Shown: positions 31,949 through 44,830 of the stretch, in pieces
How the letters are laid out: the number at the start of each line of letters is the position of its first letter
Position numbering within the stretch: position 1 is the stretch's first letter
DNA from: Trametes villosa
Lineage: Eukaryota; Basidiomycota; Agaricomycetes; Polyporales; Polyporaceae
Reading direction: 5' to 3'
Length of the DNA stretch: 64,000 bases
Assembly: GCA_002964805.2 (NCBI GenBank)
Contig: PUDQ02000143.1
Span: forward strand, 568,001 to 632,000
Translations under genes and position numbers: made by a program
The notes under the pieces: generated by a model
What the model was told of the DNA's origin: nothing
What the model saw: only the letters and a program-made list of their open reading frames with translations
The model's database searches: none

Positions 31949-34900
31949 CTATGTCCGAGGGGCAGGCAAACCGGCAGACGAAGCCCCGATCTCCGTCAGC
32001 TCCGTGAGCGGGTCGAGTTGGCCCCTGTACTGTGGCTGGTAGGGAGCGTCGGTATACGGACAGCGCACCGCAGGCGAGCCCTTGTAGATCGGGGTGAAGC
32101 TCGCGCCGCACACCTCGAACTCGGTGAACTCGTCGTAGTCGATCTCGACTGCGTTCCGTGGATTGCGGTCCCCTGCTGCGATCCGTTGCCGAGCCTGGGG
32201 AAAACCACGTGAAAACGGGCAGGAGTTCGACATCGACTCGCACGCACCTGTGCCACGATCTTTGGGTCGGGGTTCAGGTCCAATAGCCTGCGGGCGAACT
32301 TCGCTGCGGTAGCGTGGTTGTTCGCCTTCGCAAACACGCCAATGGCGCTACGCAGGGCAATTTGCAAGTGTGCCGGCTGCAGCTTGCAGTTCGTGAAGTA
32401 CGCCGCGAGCTCCAAGCTGCGACGGACGTTGTCCGGCTCCTCTTGTGCGACCCTGCGGCGCTCGATCTCAAGCGTCACTCCCAGGAGGTACTCCCTCGAT
32501 AAGGTCACCAGATCGCGCCACTATAACACGAGGTGGTCAGCTCGGCGCCAGAGGCTCAGTACAGTCCACCACGCACCTCCTTCGCGTCACTGTCGGACGA
32601 TATCGGCACGAGCAGCAGCGAGCGGAGTACGGAGCGGAATACAGTCTGCGCGTCTGGCAGCTTGTTGCCGGAGACAGCGCGGAAGCCCTCCGAGAGCTCG
32701 GCGCGGACCGAGGACAGGGTGCGCACGGCGACGGGGAGCACTCTGCTGGGGGAGGATTCTTCGGGGTTGCGGCGGAGGTGCAGCTGGAGGGGAGGCAGGG
32801 AAGCCATGGGAGAGAGGTATACGTGCGAGGAGCGGTATATAGAGAGGAAGGTGGGTTTGAGGACTGAGAAGTTGACGACGCCGAACTGGCGACTGAGAAG
32901 CTGTGAGAAGGCGGATCAGTCCTCAACTGCTTACGACTTCTCAGCGAAGGCACAAACCTGCATTGCCGTGTCGAAGGATCCCGCCGCGACATGATCTGCT
33001 GCGAATGGTGAGTTTCGCGTCCAAAGCTCTGTCTCGCTGACACCCGGCGTCGCCCCTGCACCGAGCTCTGGCTCGTCTTCGGCGGCTTCCTCTTCTCGCT
33101 CGGCCTCCTCTGCATCCTCGGCGTCCGCATCGAGGTCCCAAGCGCCTTCCTCTGCAGGAATATCCTCCGCTTCCTCCTCCTTCGCCCAGTCGTCCAGCGC
33201 GGCCGACGCCGCGCCGTTACCATCGATGCCATTGACATACGGCGCGTCAGCACCAGCCTCGAGGCCGTTCGCGAGCGCGCGGTCGAAGAAGCTCTCGCCC
33301 GTGGACAGTGATGGCCAGTTGAAGTTCGTGGTAGACGTCACGACGGGAGGCGGCTTCAACGTAGACTGTCCGAATGAAGGGATGTCATCGACGTCTGCTT
33401 CGGTGAGCCCGGCAGCCTCGAGGATCTCTAGCGCGACATCGTCCAGGCCGTTCGTCTTTGCGGTAAGGTATGCCAACGGATCTAGATTGACAAAGTCAGC
33501 TCCGCGCGTTGTGGGCGCACGGGATGGTACGATACTCACGCATGCCGACATCCCGGAGCACCGCAATCCGACCGTGCACGTCACCAGCGTACAACGCATT
33601 GTGGAAGCGCGACATCGGGTCCCCACGGGCGTCCGCGATCTTCTGCATCTTCGTCAGCTTCTCCGTGCTGCCGGTGGCCAAGTACAGGAACGAGAGGCGA
33701 TCGAAGTTCTTCGTGCGCTGGTATGCCTTCTCTACGATCTGCACCCTCAAGTTAGCGATTGTGTACAACCACCACGCATAAGAGGTATGGTGGTTACCTT
33801 GTGGTTGCCTTGCTTCAGGGCCTGCTGCGCGAGGCGCTCCCAGCTGTCTGGCCGGTCGATCGCCTGGGCCGTCTCTAGTGCTACATCGAGGTTGCCGCAT
33901 TCGATCGCCAGGTCGAAGCGCGTGTTCTTGTCTTGTACAAAGTGCAACGCGATCTGTAAACGCGCCTGTCAGGACGCGCCCGTATATATCTCAAAAATAC
34001 GCATACCTCGGGAAAGCCTTTCTGCTGCAGATACGCAATGATGCTCTGACCCAGTAGGTTGGACGTGCGGATAATGTGCAGAATCTCCTCATGGTTGTTC
34101 CGCAAAAGCGCAAGCTTGAACCGGTACTCGGTGGGGTCAATGGTGATCGTGCGCGGTCGCGCAGCGCGGTCGAGGCAGTGCACGGTCTTGCCCTTTACCC
34201 GTGTGAGATATACAGGGTTGTCGAGGGTGCAGATGACGCCGTGATCTCTAGGGGACATTAAGTGGGCGTGTAGAAGAATGCGACGACGACATACCCTTGA
34301 GCAAGACAGTACTTGATGTGGTTCAGAGTGGAGTAGATGAACACGCCCGAGTCGTCCCATGCGCCGGACTTGATGCGGATGGTCTCGTGAATGAGAGTGT
34401 GCTGGGAGAAGTTCTTGTTCGCAATTGTGATCGCTGTATGCGGGAGTTAGTGGTAGGTAGTGCTATGGAAAGAAGTAAACGCACTATGCTTGCTGAGCAG
34501 CGCAACCAGTGACCCGTCGGCGCTCCAGACGACGTACTTCACAGGTGGCGTGGTGATTTCCGCCAACGTCTTCTGCTGCTGAATGTCGTACAGAACAACC
34601 GAGGATGCCGAGCTGAGGATGAGGCTCGCCGTGCCGCCATAGAAGATCTCGTTGGTCGTGACCGGCGGCTTGATGCTCTTGACGACCGAGTTCGACAGGT
34701 CCCGGACCTCGATGAGCTGAGTCGCCTTGTTAAGCACGGCAGACCTGTTCCTCGCCACGAAGATCGCAGCCTGGCCACTACCCCGCTTCCCATCCGTCGA
34801 CGAATCCTTGACCTCGCCGACAGCGTCCTTCGGCAGGCCCGACAACTCATACAGGCCGTTGTCCGAGGAGATGGTCAAGAGAACAGCGCGCTCAGCAGGG

Positions 34901-36260
34901 TTGAAGCTGAGCGTCCGCGGCGGAACGTAGGGGCTCCCGAACTTGCGAACGCTGAGCAGACCAAGGTCCGCCCCCGTGTTGATGTCGTAAGAGCGCACAT
35001 ACTTATCGCGCACGTAGTAGACGGTGTCTCCGTGCATGGCGAACGCAGGGCGCTCACGTTCGAGCTTGAACACGATCAGCCCGTTGTCATGTCCTGAGGC
35101 GGATCAGTCTCTCCGAAACCGCATATATGCGCACTCTCGCTTACCAGCAGCAAACAGGTTGAGCTCGGGGTGGGCGGCAAGTACCCAGAAGCGGTCGTGC
35201 TCGCGCCGGAACGTCTGTACCGCGGACCGCTTGGTCAGGTCCCAGACGCGCACCGTCTTGTCCTCGCCGCACGACACGATCAACTCGTGCTTGGGGTGGA
35301 AAAGAGCTGTGGAGACGTTGTTGAAATGTCCCCTACACGCGTCGACCTCCCAAGCCTTCGTCTCGCTCATGCGCCAGATCTTGATTTGGCGGTCATCCGA
35401 GGCGGAGACGATGAGCGGAAGCGTCGGGTGGAAGGCGGCCCAGTTGACCCCACGGTCATGGCCCTCCAGTACGTACTTGACGGTGGAGAAGTTGTCGAAG
35501 GAGTCAAAGGTGCCGGGAGCGGAGTTGGGCGTGTTCTTGCGCAGACCGGAGATGTCCCAGACGCGCACTGTCTGGTCCTGGGACGCGGAGACGACCAGGT
35601 CCTCTTTCGGATGGAATTGGGCGGACATCACCCAATGAGAGTGGCCGGTGAGGATGGCGATGCAGTTGCGCGAGGTGCTGTTCCAGATGCGAATCGTCTG
35701 GTCGTCCGACGCGGAGAGCTACGACGGACCCACTGGTCGGCCGAGAGGGCACCAATATATTGAAAATGGTACTCACAATCCAAGGCATTTCATGATGGAA
35801 CTGCACCGTACGGACGTAGTCGAGATGACCATGGAGCGTGAAGAGACAGCGCCGGTTCGTGGGCCGGATGTCTGTAACTTGTGAGACAGCGCGTGCAAGG
35901 AAACAGAGGTTTGCTCACCCCAGACCTTGATCCTATAGTCGTCGCCGCCAGTGCAGAGTAGAGCGCGACTGGGATGCATCGCGACGGCTCGCACCGGACC
36001 TACGCCAAAGTTGAGCTCACCTCCTCCACCGACGTCCGACGATGCACGTACCCTCGTGCTCCTCAAACCGATCCACCAGCACGCCCATCCTGTAGTTCCA
36101 TAGCTGAACGCTGCCGTTATGAAGTGAAGCCGCAAGCAATGGCTGGGTCGGGTGGAACGCGAGTCCTAGGGTGAAGCAATCAACACACGGGAAGCACAGA
36201 ATGCATCTTCCTCTCCGCACCTTTGACCCGGTTGCTTTTCGACTCAAACTTGGTGAGCAT
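31949..36260 (-). CDS. COP1: Coatomer subunit alpha (COPI coat)
   Basis: Fourteen exons give 1204 aa, the normal length for alpha-COP: 36260-36221, 36165-36052, 35999-35919, 35871-35777, 35718-35145, 35093-34485, 34433-34295, 34247-34007, 33953-33798, 33738-33540, 33481-32958, 32900-32577, 32520-32248, 32194-31949. It is a structural subunit of the COPI coat that retrieves K(X)KXX cargo from Golgi to ER. The N-terminus [14 protein letters not shown] begins a WD40 propeller, with [39 protein letters not shown] and [13 protein letters not shown] repeats. A second beta-propeller and an alpha-solenoid follow ([28 protein letters not shown]). The C-terminal domain binds epsilon-COP and ends with the Cys-containing [14 protein letters not shown] segment. 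No odd features. Confidence 0.97.
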
Positions 36261-37486
36261 CACCGACATATTGCCTGAGAGCCCAGCAGCCAGCGGCGCG
36301 TTCGCGTACAGGCTGAGGTGGAAGCGTTTGAGTACAGGTGGAAAGAGAGAAGTTGTGGCGGCTGCGCCTACGTGGACTAGTTATCTTGCGCGAAGTGCTA
36401 AGCCGATATAAGTTATCTAGTAAACCGAACTAGTTCATTGACTAGCCGCCAGCATGACACTCTATTATACTTGGCTACAACTTGGCTATCTGATCAATGT
36501 GCCAACAATTCCTCAAGATAATCGAGCATCTTGTGTTCTCCCCACCACTCCGCGCTCGCGAGTCTTCCGAATCTCGTTGGCGTTATTCGCGCTTGCATGA
36601 GATGAAGAGCTCTCCGACTCGCAAAACCACCGCGTATCACTAGCCGGATTCCGGCGTCGCAATTACAGCTGCTTAGGAATCGATAGACCGCTTTTTGATC
36701 TCTTCACGTTCGGGGCTTTGTTTATGGGTGGGGCGGGACAAACACCCGGCAGGAGTCGGCATACCCCAATACAGCAGGTTTACGGCGCAAGGCCCCAACA
36801 GCGCTGGCGGGGACCACCGCGACCCACCGAGCGGCTTCAGCGATTGGCTGAGCGGCTGTTTGGTCCGACCCCACCCATAAACAAGGCCCCGAGCGCGGAA
36901 AATCAGGAAAGCGGCCTATCGATTCCTAAGCAGCTGTACAGCGTGTCGTTAAGCTGCTGCCAGTGGCCGCCGGCATCGACACGTACGGAGCCGGTATGTT
37001 CGTGAGCACAGCCTGCTCTGTCTCGCAATGTATAGCTGACATATGTAACATGACAGGCGCAGCATGAGTTCCTCGGGTACGGCTGGCAGTGCAAGGCGGT
37101 CAGCCTTCCACACAGCTTAAGCTGTCGGAAGCAGTCTGAGGTTGAGAGAGACTAGCGTCAAAGGCTGGCATACGGCCTGGTGAGCAGCGCTGTCGTGGGC
37201 ATATACATGGCATTGAAACTATCTCTGGCAGCGCATGAGCACTTTGGTGCGCTGCATGCAAAGAGGAGAAGTGTATATGCCTCCGAAGATTGCCCAGCGA
37301 AGGCATTGTCATGTGTACGGGAACCCGTTCCCACTTTCCCATGAGGAAGAGGTTCTTCGTGTTCTAGGCATTGCTAGTATGTAGCGCCCTCGCACTCGCT
37401 ATCAGGCTTGCTCCTCAGGCACTCTACCTCGCTATCTTGGACATCGCTCTCTCTCTGTCGCTCTGGTACCCCCACAATCTGGCTCT
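36261..37486. other. Divergent intergenic region
   Basis: About 1.2 kb between the starts of the coatomer gene (-) and the F-box gene (+). It should hold two promoters. The left part is AT-richer. No coding exon was recognised. Confidence 0.55.
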
Positions 37487-38852
37487 ATGTCTCCCGTCCT
37501 TCCATCGGAACTCGACGAGTTCGTCCTCGAGCTCGCTTACGACGATGAACGCGAGGACAACGCCGAGGATGTCCTCCGTCAGTGCGCACTAGTATGCCGC
37601 GCTTGGCGTCTTATAGCTCAAGCTATACTCTTCCGCACGGTTACCCTGTGTGGATGGGACTCTGGCTTGTTAACGCTATATGGCTACCGCCAGATCTGGG
37701 AGGAACATCCCCATTTGCTACACTGCATTGAACGTCTTCGTATCGGGCTCCCAGCACGCCGCCAGTCGGCGGACGTGTCGCTCTTCGGATTATTCCCTTT
37801 TGTACTGCCCATACGGCTACCCGCGCTTCGGAGCATCGTTGTGCATGGAGACCGCATGGCATTCCAGTTGCATCGATTCTTCTGTGCTCCCCAGTTACGC
37901 TTGGCCCACGTTACGTTCCTCGAACTTGTGAATATCGATATCACAGACGAAACCGAGTTCTGCGGCTTGCTCCTTCCATTTCCAAACCTCCTTTCGCTCA
38001 CGATGGTCGATTGTTACATGATCAAAGCTGCGAAACACACACCTCCACGCATTCGAAAAAATTGGCGCGTTCCACCAGTCACCCGACTCCGCCTCGCATA
38101 TGCTGCTCACCCCTCGGAGGGATGTTATGTAATGATGTCCATGATTCTACGCGCAATACGGATGCTAATATGACTACTCTCAATATAGCTACCTCGGCGA
38201 CGGACGAAGGGCGATGGTCCAAGCACGACTATGCCCCGCGCAATCCCAGTCATCTTACAAATCTTGGACGGCAGCCTCGTTCATCTCCAAATCAATCTGC
38301 GTGCCTTCGAGTACCTGACTTCTCCTCAGCACGGTTGGTACCCCAGTCCCAGATGGCTGCGCTCTTATACAAGACTGTCCCTTGCAAACTGAAACCGACT
38401 TCACAGACATGTATGAGGCACTACAAGCATGCCCCATGCCGAAACTCCGACGACTCGAGATTCACCTGCGCTGCCCCGGTACGATGCTTCTCCAAGCAGA
38501 AGACGGGCCGCGGGTGCTTCCCGAATGGCAATACTCCGTGTTCATGGAGCGGATCCCCGCATTCCTCAAGGCTCTCATCGTACGAGAGCTTCGCGTGCTC
38601 GGTCTCTACTTCAGTCGCATAGAAGTGCAGAAATCCGAGGAGGGCTTTTTGCGAAATCTGGAGCAGATTCAAGGGGAGCTCACCGGTGTCGCGGAAGGTC
38701 CATACTTCCCGAAGCTCAAGAAAGTCCGTCTCGACGTTGGGGCCCGGCCACATATGCACCGCTGGTGGAGCGCGCGCTTAGTGGAGTGTTTCCCTGTGTT
38801 GGCAGGCAAGGGTCTGCTCGAGACAGCACAGTTTATACTGTCTAGGGAGTAA
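37487..38852 (+). CDS. F-box / LRR-type protein
   Basis: Probable substrate-receptor protein for an SCF ubiquitin ligase. Proposed exons 37487-38128, 38189-38333 and 38374-38852 give 421 aa. The N-terminus LPSELDEFVLELAY followed by CALVCRAWRLIAQAILF has the F-box pattern of basidiomycete proteins. Leucine-rich strand-like segments follow, such as ALRSIVVHGD, FPNLLSLTMVDC, ILDGSLVHLQINLR and MPKLRRLEIHLRCPG. Intron 1 (60 nt) is ordinary. Intron 2 would be only 40 nt with a gttggt donor and an AAG acceptor, so a frameshift at about 38334-38373 is the alternative. F-box genes of this sort expand and decay quickly in these fungi, so the gene could be damaged. Confidence 0.65.
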
Positions 38853-39844
38853 GTGTGATCCTCTTTAGCGGCAAGAGAACGTATTTGACCGTGTTCGCCG
38901 CACTCGCATTACAGCCACGGGAAATTACTCCCCTTCGCCGACCCACCAGACTATCAACAGCAGTCTGAGCCTTGATTGGCCTGGAGATTGCCACGCGTGG
39001 GCAAGAGAATGTTGCAGCAACGTATATTGTGAGTGTACTTACCATTCACCACAGTTCTGAGTGCGGTGCTCATGTTTCCGGTCTCCCACTGCCAGAACGG
39101 CTTCCGTACCAACGATGTATTGTGCAGTTCGCAGGCTAGCATGTCGAAAGTCGTGACTATAGTAGCTTCACTCGAAGTCCACGCCGCATCCAAGTCTTGT
39201 GGCAGGCGATGCATTCCCCAACACAAGTCCCACGGCATAGGAGTTCTGCGGCGTCGGTGACGAGTGTTGCCATACGAGTGCAGATCTTGATGGGAATCCT
39301 AGCGCTCCTGCCCTTGCAAATTCAGGTGAGTTCATTTTCAGAGTTGGGCCCGAGCGACTGGCTAACGGTCTCAGTCAGACATTTCAAGCAAGACCCCGTT
39401 TGAGATGATTATCTCCTTCAGTTTGTGGATGTATGTTCTTTCCAGCGTCCGGTTATGGTCTGATGCTCTGACCGGCGCCGTGGCAAGTTGGGGCGCGCCA
39501 TCGTGGCGCAAATGGGCTACTTAAAAGCAACCTGTCTCCGCATGAGCTTACTGCCTACGACGCGGTATTTTTCTCGTCTTAGCCTGAGAAGCGTTGGCAC
39601 AATGTCTCCAACTCCCTCAACCCCTACTCGCCATGGTTCGGTCACGACACTACTTGTGCACGCCTCTGCCAGCACATGTGAGGCCCATGCCTATCTCCGT
39701 ATCCCGACTGGAACGTCAAGGACGCCCAAGCCCAGTCAGCACGGTGAGGAGCTGATGCAGCGTCAGTCTCAATCTACAGGTGATTCCCTACTACTTGTCG
39801 ATCTTCGCTCTATGAGTAGCTCACTGGCGTTTTGCGTACTGCAG
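38853..39844. other. Gap with possible coding relics
   Basis: Between the two F-box/LRR-type genes. A minus-strand frame at about 39030-39230 reads protein-like (DLCWGMHRLPQDLDAAWTSS and onward). A plus-strand stretch at about 39540-39750 gives HELTAYDAVFFSS, a stop, then PEKRWHNVSNSLNPYSPWFG and PYPDWNVKDAQAQSAR. Neither is recognised, and both are interrupted. They could be decayed genes, transposon relics, or missing 5' exons of the next gene. Confidence 0.35.
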
Positions 39845-40945
39845 AGTCTGAAGCTCAAACATTTGCCGTCGACACCCCTCATATTGAAGGAGGCTCATTC
39901 TGGCATATCGCAGATTGCGTTGCTCAAGGCCAAATGACAGGGGCCAGCTGGCAGCGCCTCTTGCACGCTGTGTTTGCCACCCCGCAGAATCCTGTTGCTT
40001 GTCTCTCTGTCTGCGCGTACTGCCCCTGGCCAGACTCTGTTCAAGCTGGGAGGTTCCGAACTGCGCTTGATACACGCACCTTCAACACCATCGTGTCCCT
40101 GGAGATTGTTGCCGTCGCCTACCGGGATATCTCTATCGAGTTGCTCGCGAGCGACTTCCCTTTCGTTCGGAATCTATGTCTGAGGTCTCTTCGCTTCATC
40201 TCCAAACCCCATATCGACGATCCTATGGCGCAGGACGCCACAAACGAGACACCGTTGGAACGCTACCACCTCGTAGTGCTGCAGATCCGTAACGGGGGCC
40301 CGGTCCTGGTGAGCGAGCCTTTACCACAACCTTCACTCTGTTGACTGCGTACTGAACTCGAGGCAACAGAATGCCAAGCGTTGTGCACACGCGCTACAGC
40401 GGCTCCTGTGGAAGGCCCAGCAAACACTTAGCACGCTCACACTCGACAGCACGACGCTCGCCGCCTTGCGCGACGACCTCAAGAACGCCCTGGAAATGAC
40501 ACGCACCTTCCCTGGTGGCGGAAAGCCCATAACCCGCGCCGAACGACGTCTCCAACTGCCTTCGCTCTCCCGAATCGACGTCGAAGTCCGCTTCGTGGGT
40601 CGCCCAGTCGCCGAGGTGAATGAAGAACTCCAGAAGATGTCCGAGGCGCTGCTCTTCCTGCTCCGGATGTCGCCGCTGAACAAAGTCGCCGTGGGGATCG
40701 AGATGTTTGCGGAGGATCCTGGGGACAGCGCGTGGCCGACGCGTCTCTGCGCTGGTTTGGTGGCGCTGAGAGAAGCGTGCCAGGAGTTTTTATACGAGCT
40801 GCGCATCGTGGTCATGCCTGGCATGAGAGGGTGCCTCAGATCCGAGGTCCTCGCACACATGCGCAGGCTCTTCCGGTACGCCTCCATCGCCATAGTCGAG
40901 CTGGGCGAGTCGGGTGCGGGGCGTAGGCGCACGGCCGGCGGCTGA
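39845..40945 (+). CDS. Leucine-rich F-box-family-like protein, 5' end unresolved
   Basis: Two exons are clear: 39845-40308 and 40370-40945, joined by a 61-nt phase-0 intron. They encode about 346 aa of the C-terminal part. Segments such as TRTFNTIVSLEIVAVAYRDI, FPFVRNLCLRSLRFISKP, LSTLTLDSTTLAALRDDL and LPSLSRIDVEVRFVG look like leucine-rich repeats of basidiomycete F-box proteins. No F-box is visible in these exons. An upstream exon ending at 39779 (phase 1) would join in frame, but no good ATG with a convincing N-terminus was found. The gene may be truncated or its first exons may lie in the gap to the left. Function beyond the family resemblance is not assigned. Confidence 0.5.
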
Positions 40946-42882
40946 GGGCGAAGTCAGGCCGTGCGCAGCCCGGCAGCCGTGCTGGTGTCGCCTCTCTCCT
41001 TGGCTGTCTAGATCTGAGGTTCTGAGATTCGGAGGGAGGCGTGAACGCCTCCTGCAGATTGGTCATGATGTCATTGTGTATAGCAGACGAAAGCGACGAA
41101 ATGATATATTATACAATACACAGCACCGGCGTATAGGGTGATAGTGCTAGTAGCCGCGTTGAAATTCGAGTCGCGATACGAAAGTAGGTTGCTCCATGGG
41201 TCATCGGGCATCAGGATCTGAGGCCGAACATATCTCAAAAACGGGCGATCGAGGATTGTATTGTTGGGCGCTGGAGACCTCGAGAGAATGGTCGAGGCCT
41301 CCATTCAATTCAACCAGAGAGGTAAGGCTCAGCATGGCACGTCCTGGCAAGAGGCACCCAGGAGAGGCGCGTCCGATTCGAGGGGAGAGTTGCCGGCGCG
41401 GCAGAGCGACTGAGGAGGCGGAGAATGGCAAGACGCACGCCCCACTCCCCAGGCCGTGGCGAAGACCCGACCGTGATCCGGTGGATAAGGCAATAGGTTA
41501 TCGACTTCCGATCTAGGAGCCCTCGCAGCTCGCCACCTGTGTGTATAGCAGCGTGGACGATGGCGATTTGTGCGACCTATAGGACTGTGAGCCACACGCA
41601 CCGTAGAGGACGGAGCGAGGCGAACATCGCTTGGATTCAAGAGCGATTCAGGCATAGTCCTATACTTCTATACTTGGACGTCGAGGCGTGGACACGCCCA
41701 TGAACCGTTCGATCGGTTCAGCGGACTTCCGAGGAGCTGCTAGAGCGCTCCGTGTGGAGGGATGTTGCGCGAATGCAAGCCTTCCGGATCATCCTGGATT
41801 GGCCGGTATCCAAACAGGAGCCTCGCCACACCCTGCCACACCCGTCCTTCGAAAGACCGCGGCTATGGACGCTGAGGCGGGCGCAGAGCCTAGACCACCG
41901 CGCTGGCCCTAAGACGCAGTCGGATGGCGTGCCTCGCAGTTACGCCTCTCCCCAAAGCATAATCGACTCCGATGGCGCGGGTTCGCCTTGCCTTCTAGCG
42001 GCGTGGCGATGGTTGCCACACCGTCCCCGGTATTCCATGAGGTGTCGGAAGACTCCGAGAAGAGCCTCCGAGGCATAGCCAGGCCAGATAGGGGTTGCCT
42101 GTTGGGCCACTAAACAGTCAGCTCGTTTGTCCTGTTATTGGCGTTTCATGCATACCAGCCCTGGCTGCAGCCATCGACGAATGCGTCGATCGCCGCCCTC
42201 GTATACGATCAGAGAACATACGGAACGGCTTCTCAGGCACATAGTGATCGCTTCTTCAGCCTCGGCGTTCAGACTGTCCTGCGGTCTTCAAACAATTCTC
42301 GCGGCGAGGATGCAGAGGCGGACCTGCGTGATGTGCTGCCAGGAAGCGCTGGAACGGTGGCAGATCATAACGTAGGGACCATAGACTCTAGGAAGTGTAG
42401 TGTTCAGAACAGCAGTGAAGCATCAGAAGCTGCGTCCAGCTCGAAGCACGAGAGAAAAGGAAAGGATGGTGGTGGTGCATTCGAAAGAGGAGGTCCGCTC
42501 GTCGAACGCGGCAAGTTCAACGGCGCTTACACTACGGGACGGGAGAACCGCCCGGTCCGACTGAACCGACTACCCGCAAGCTGCCACCCAGCAGGCGAAG
42601 CGGAAGACCTCCGCCCAGCGTTGGCTCTACAGGGTATCGCCACGTTGATAAGATTGTATAGGTCATAGTTAGATACTGCACGAGCGGGGTAGCGTACATA
42701 AGAGTCGCACAGGGTGGATACGGTACAAGCAATACGCGGGGAGTCCGACGGTGGCTGGAGTACATTATATACACGAGGCTGCATGTGTACGGTTGACGAG
42801 GTGGTAAGACGATCCGGACCGGGATATATAACACAAGACGACCAGAGATAGACCAGAGAAGCAATAAAGGAGCGGTTCGGGA
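40946..42882. other. Intergenic region, no gene recognised
   Basis: About 1.9 kb between the LRR gene (+) and the 3' end of the metacaspase (-). Several long frames exist on both strands, but none has a recognisable domain or coherent introns. It should hold two 3' UTRs. Confidence 0.5.
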
Positions 42883-44694
42883 TCACATAGTGAACTGCGC
42901 GTGGAAGTACGAGGCCTGACGGAGGCTGCCCAGCTGTACAAACGTCGTGAGCCATGCCTGATAGTGCTGCATGGAGGGAGGGAGAACTGACCTGTGCCCT
43001 GGGTGACATTGCCGGCTCTGCTGGAGGGTGAGGCTTGTCTGAGCCCTTGCCGCGTTGACCTCGTTTCATGTTGTGCGCGGCGGTGTATTTTGCAAGCTCA
43101 CGCCTACGGAATCAATCAGTACGCGGACAGAAAACACGGGCAAGGTGTGGAAGGTGCGAACCTGACAGACTGAAGGAGCTCGGCGTGCGTCTGGTGCGGG
43201 TTGCTCCCTGTACGGCGTCTGTAAGTACTATACCACGGCAGTAGTGAGCGGCGCCGAGACGTACGGAGCGCGTCTGTGAAAGCCTGCAGCGAATGGTCAG
43301 CCTCGGGTGTTTCTATGAGCAAGTACAAACGTATCGCGCGACGTACCTTGATGAAGAAGCCTCCTTTTCGGCCGCCGTAGGTGACCTGACTATCCATACA
43401 CGCGGACCACGAGGTCTTGGCAAGAAAGCAGACGATAAGTGTCCAGTTTACCAACTAGCACAGGTTCAATGATACTCACGACGTCCGGGCCTGGCGACTG
43501 CGGAGGCATAGTATGGCTCCGTTGCCTGGTGTGGCCGCGCATCCACGCAAACTGTGCGGTATCCTCGGGGCGGCCGCGTGCGGACGTGCGTTGTAAGCTG
43601 ATCTGCTCCATGTCTGCGCTTGCTGCCGAGTGTGACCTCCACGGAAGACGCGCTGTAGGAAGGGTGTCAGCTTGTAGTAGAATACAGAGGACACTGGAAC
43701 ACGCACGACTGAAGGTCGTGAGCGGCGAACATGGCGATGCAAGACCATCCGAGAAGACGTTCGGGAGATCTATTCGTGACGGGCAATTAGTTGAGATCCG
43801 AACATCTTTGCAAGAAGGAGGGGAACCAACCCGAAGCGGTGCCGGAGTGGCAGCAGTCGAAGATCATCTGGCAGGCGGCGGTGTCAGTATGACATACAAC
43901 GCATCCCGAACAACGGAAGGACGCACAACGCAACGACTGCCGCTGGGGAGTGAGTCAACGATGATCTTGCGCACGTCCTAATCATCCCTTTGTAAGCTCC
44001 TCTTGGCACGGATTGCGAGATGACAAAAACTTACATTGTCCATGATGTAGCCCTCGAACGTGTTCGTTTCCGGGTCCAATGCCGCGTCGACCGGGATAAG
44101 TGCTGCGTTACGAAGCATGGTCAGTTTGAGCGACTTCCGCGTGCAGAGGACGTCGGTCGGCTTACTCTCATCAAACCCGTCCTCTTCGGTGCCGTCTTTA
44201 TTGGCGACTTGGCTACCGTGCCCAGAGACTTGGAGAAACAACAGCTTTAGTAAGGCGAGCGAGAGAGAAAGAGTAGAGGGACTTACATGAGAAGACAAAG
44301 TGGTCGCCCGGCTGCGCGCCCTTGACCAACTCTCGCATAGCTGCAAGCTGCGGCAAGTGGGTTAGACGGACGCTATCATAGGGGCGATCTGCAAAGACGT
44401 ACGATGTTTTCGCGCGTGGGCCAGACATAGTGCCGATCGGGGTCGTCGATGAGCACAGTGATGTCTTCCTCCTTATACCCGTACGTCTCTGTGAAGCGGG
44501 GTCAGTATATTGCGGAAATCGGGGTACACTGGCGACACCGACGCACCAATCAAGAGCTGACGGATAGTCTTGGGATCTTCGTGCGCGCCCCTCAACTCCC
44601 AGACGGGGTCTACATTCTTCAGCGTGGTCGAGTACTGCACACCGATAAGCAGCGCCTTCTTAACGCAGTGGTGCATGCGGGGGAGACCAGGCAT
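42883..44694 (-). CDS. Type I metacaspase (peptidase family C14)
   Basis: Thirteen exons give 356 aa: 44694-44547, 44488-44403, 44347-44287, 44228-44035, 43977-43927, 43867-43831, 43769-43746, 43652-43480, 43415-43347, 43283-43265, 43207-43162, 43103-42992, 42933-42883. An Arg/Lys-specific cysteine protease linked to protein quality control and stress death in fungi. The core starts KKALLIGVQYSTTL. The catalytic His102 is in FSGHGSQVANKDGTEEDG, and Cys186 is in MIFDCCHSGTASDLP. The p10-like part has TSWSACMDSQVTYGGRKGGF and AFTDALRSNPHQTHAELLQS, and the end is QLGSLRQASYFHAQFTM. The prodomain is very short and lacks the usual Q/N/P-rich N-terminus. Several exons are tiny (19, 24, 37 nt). A TATA box at 44824-44830 supports the start at 44694 over an in-frame ATG at 44853. 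Confidence 0.92.
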
Positions 44695-44823
44695 GGTGAT
44701 CGTCGAGGATCGCCGCTGTGCAAGGCGCGAGATGCTTGTCGTCGAGTGAGTAGAGTCCGGCGCGTCGTCGGAGAGGGATCGTCGTGAGTGAAGAGGGGAT
44801 GGGCTCGCGTCTCCGGGGCGGGG

Positions 44824-44830
44824 TATATAA
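44824..44830 (-). promoter_or_regulatory. TATA box of the metacaspase gene
   Basis: TTATATA on the minus strand, about 130 nt upstream of the chosen ATG. It excludes the in-frame ATG at 44853, which lies upstream of it. Confidence 0.55.
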
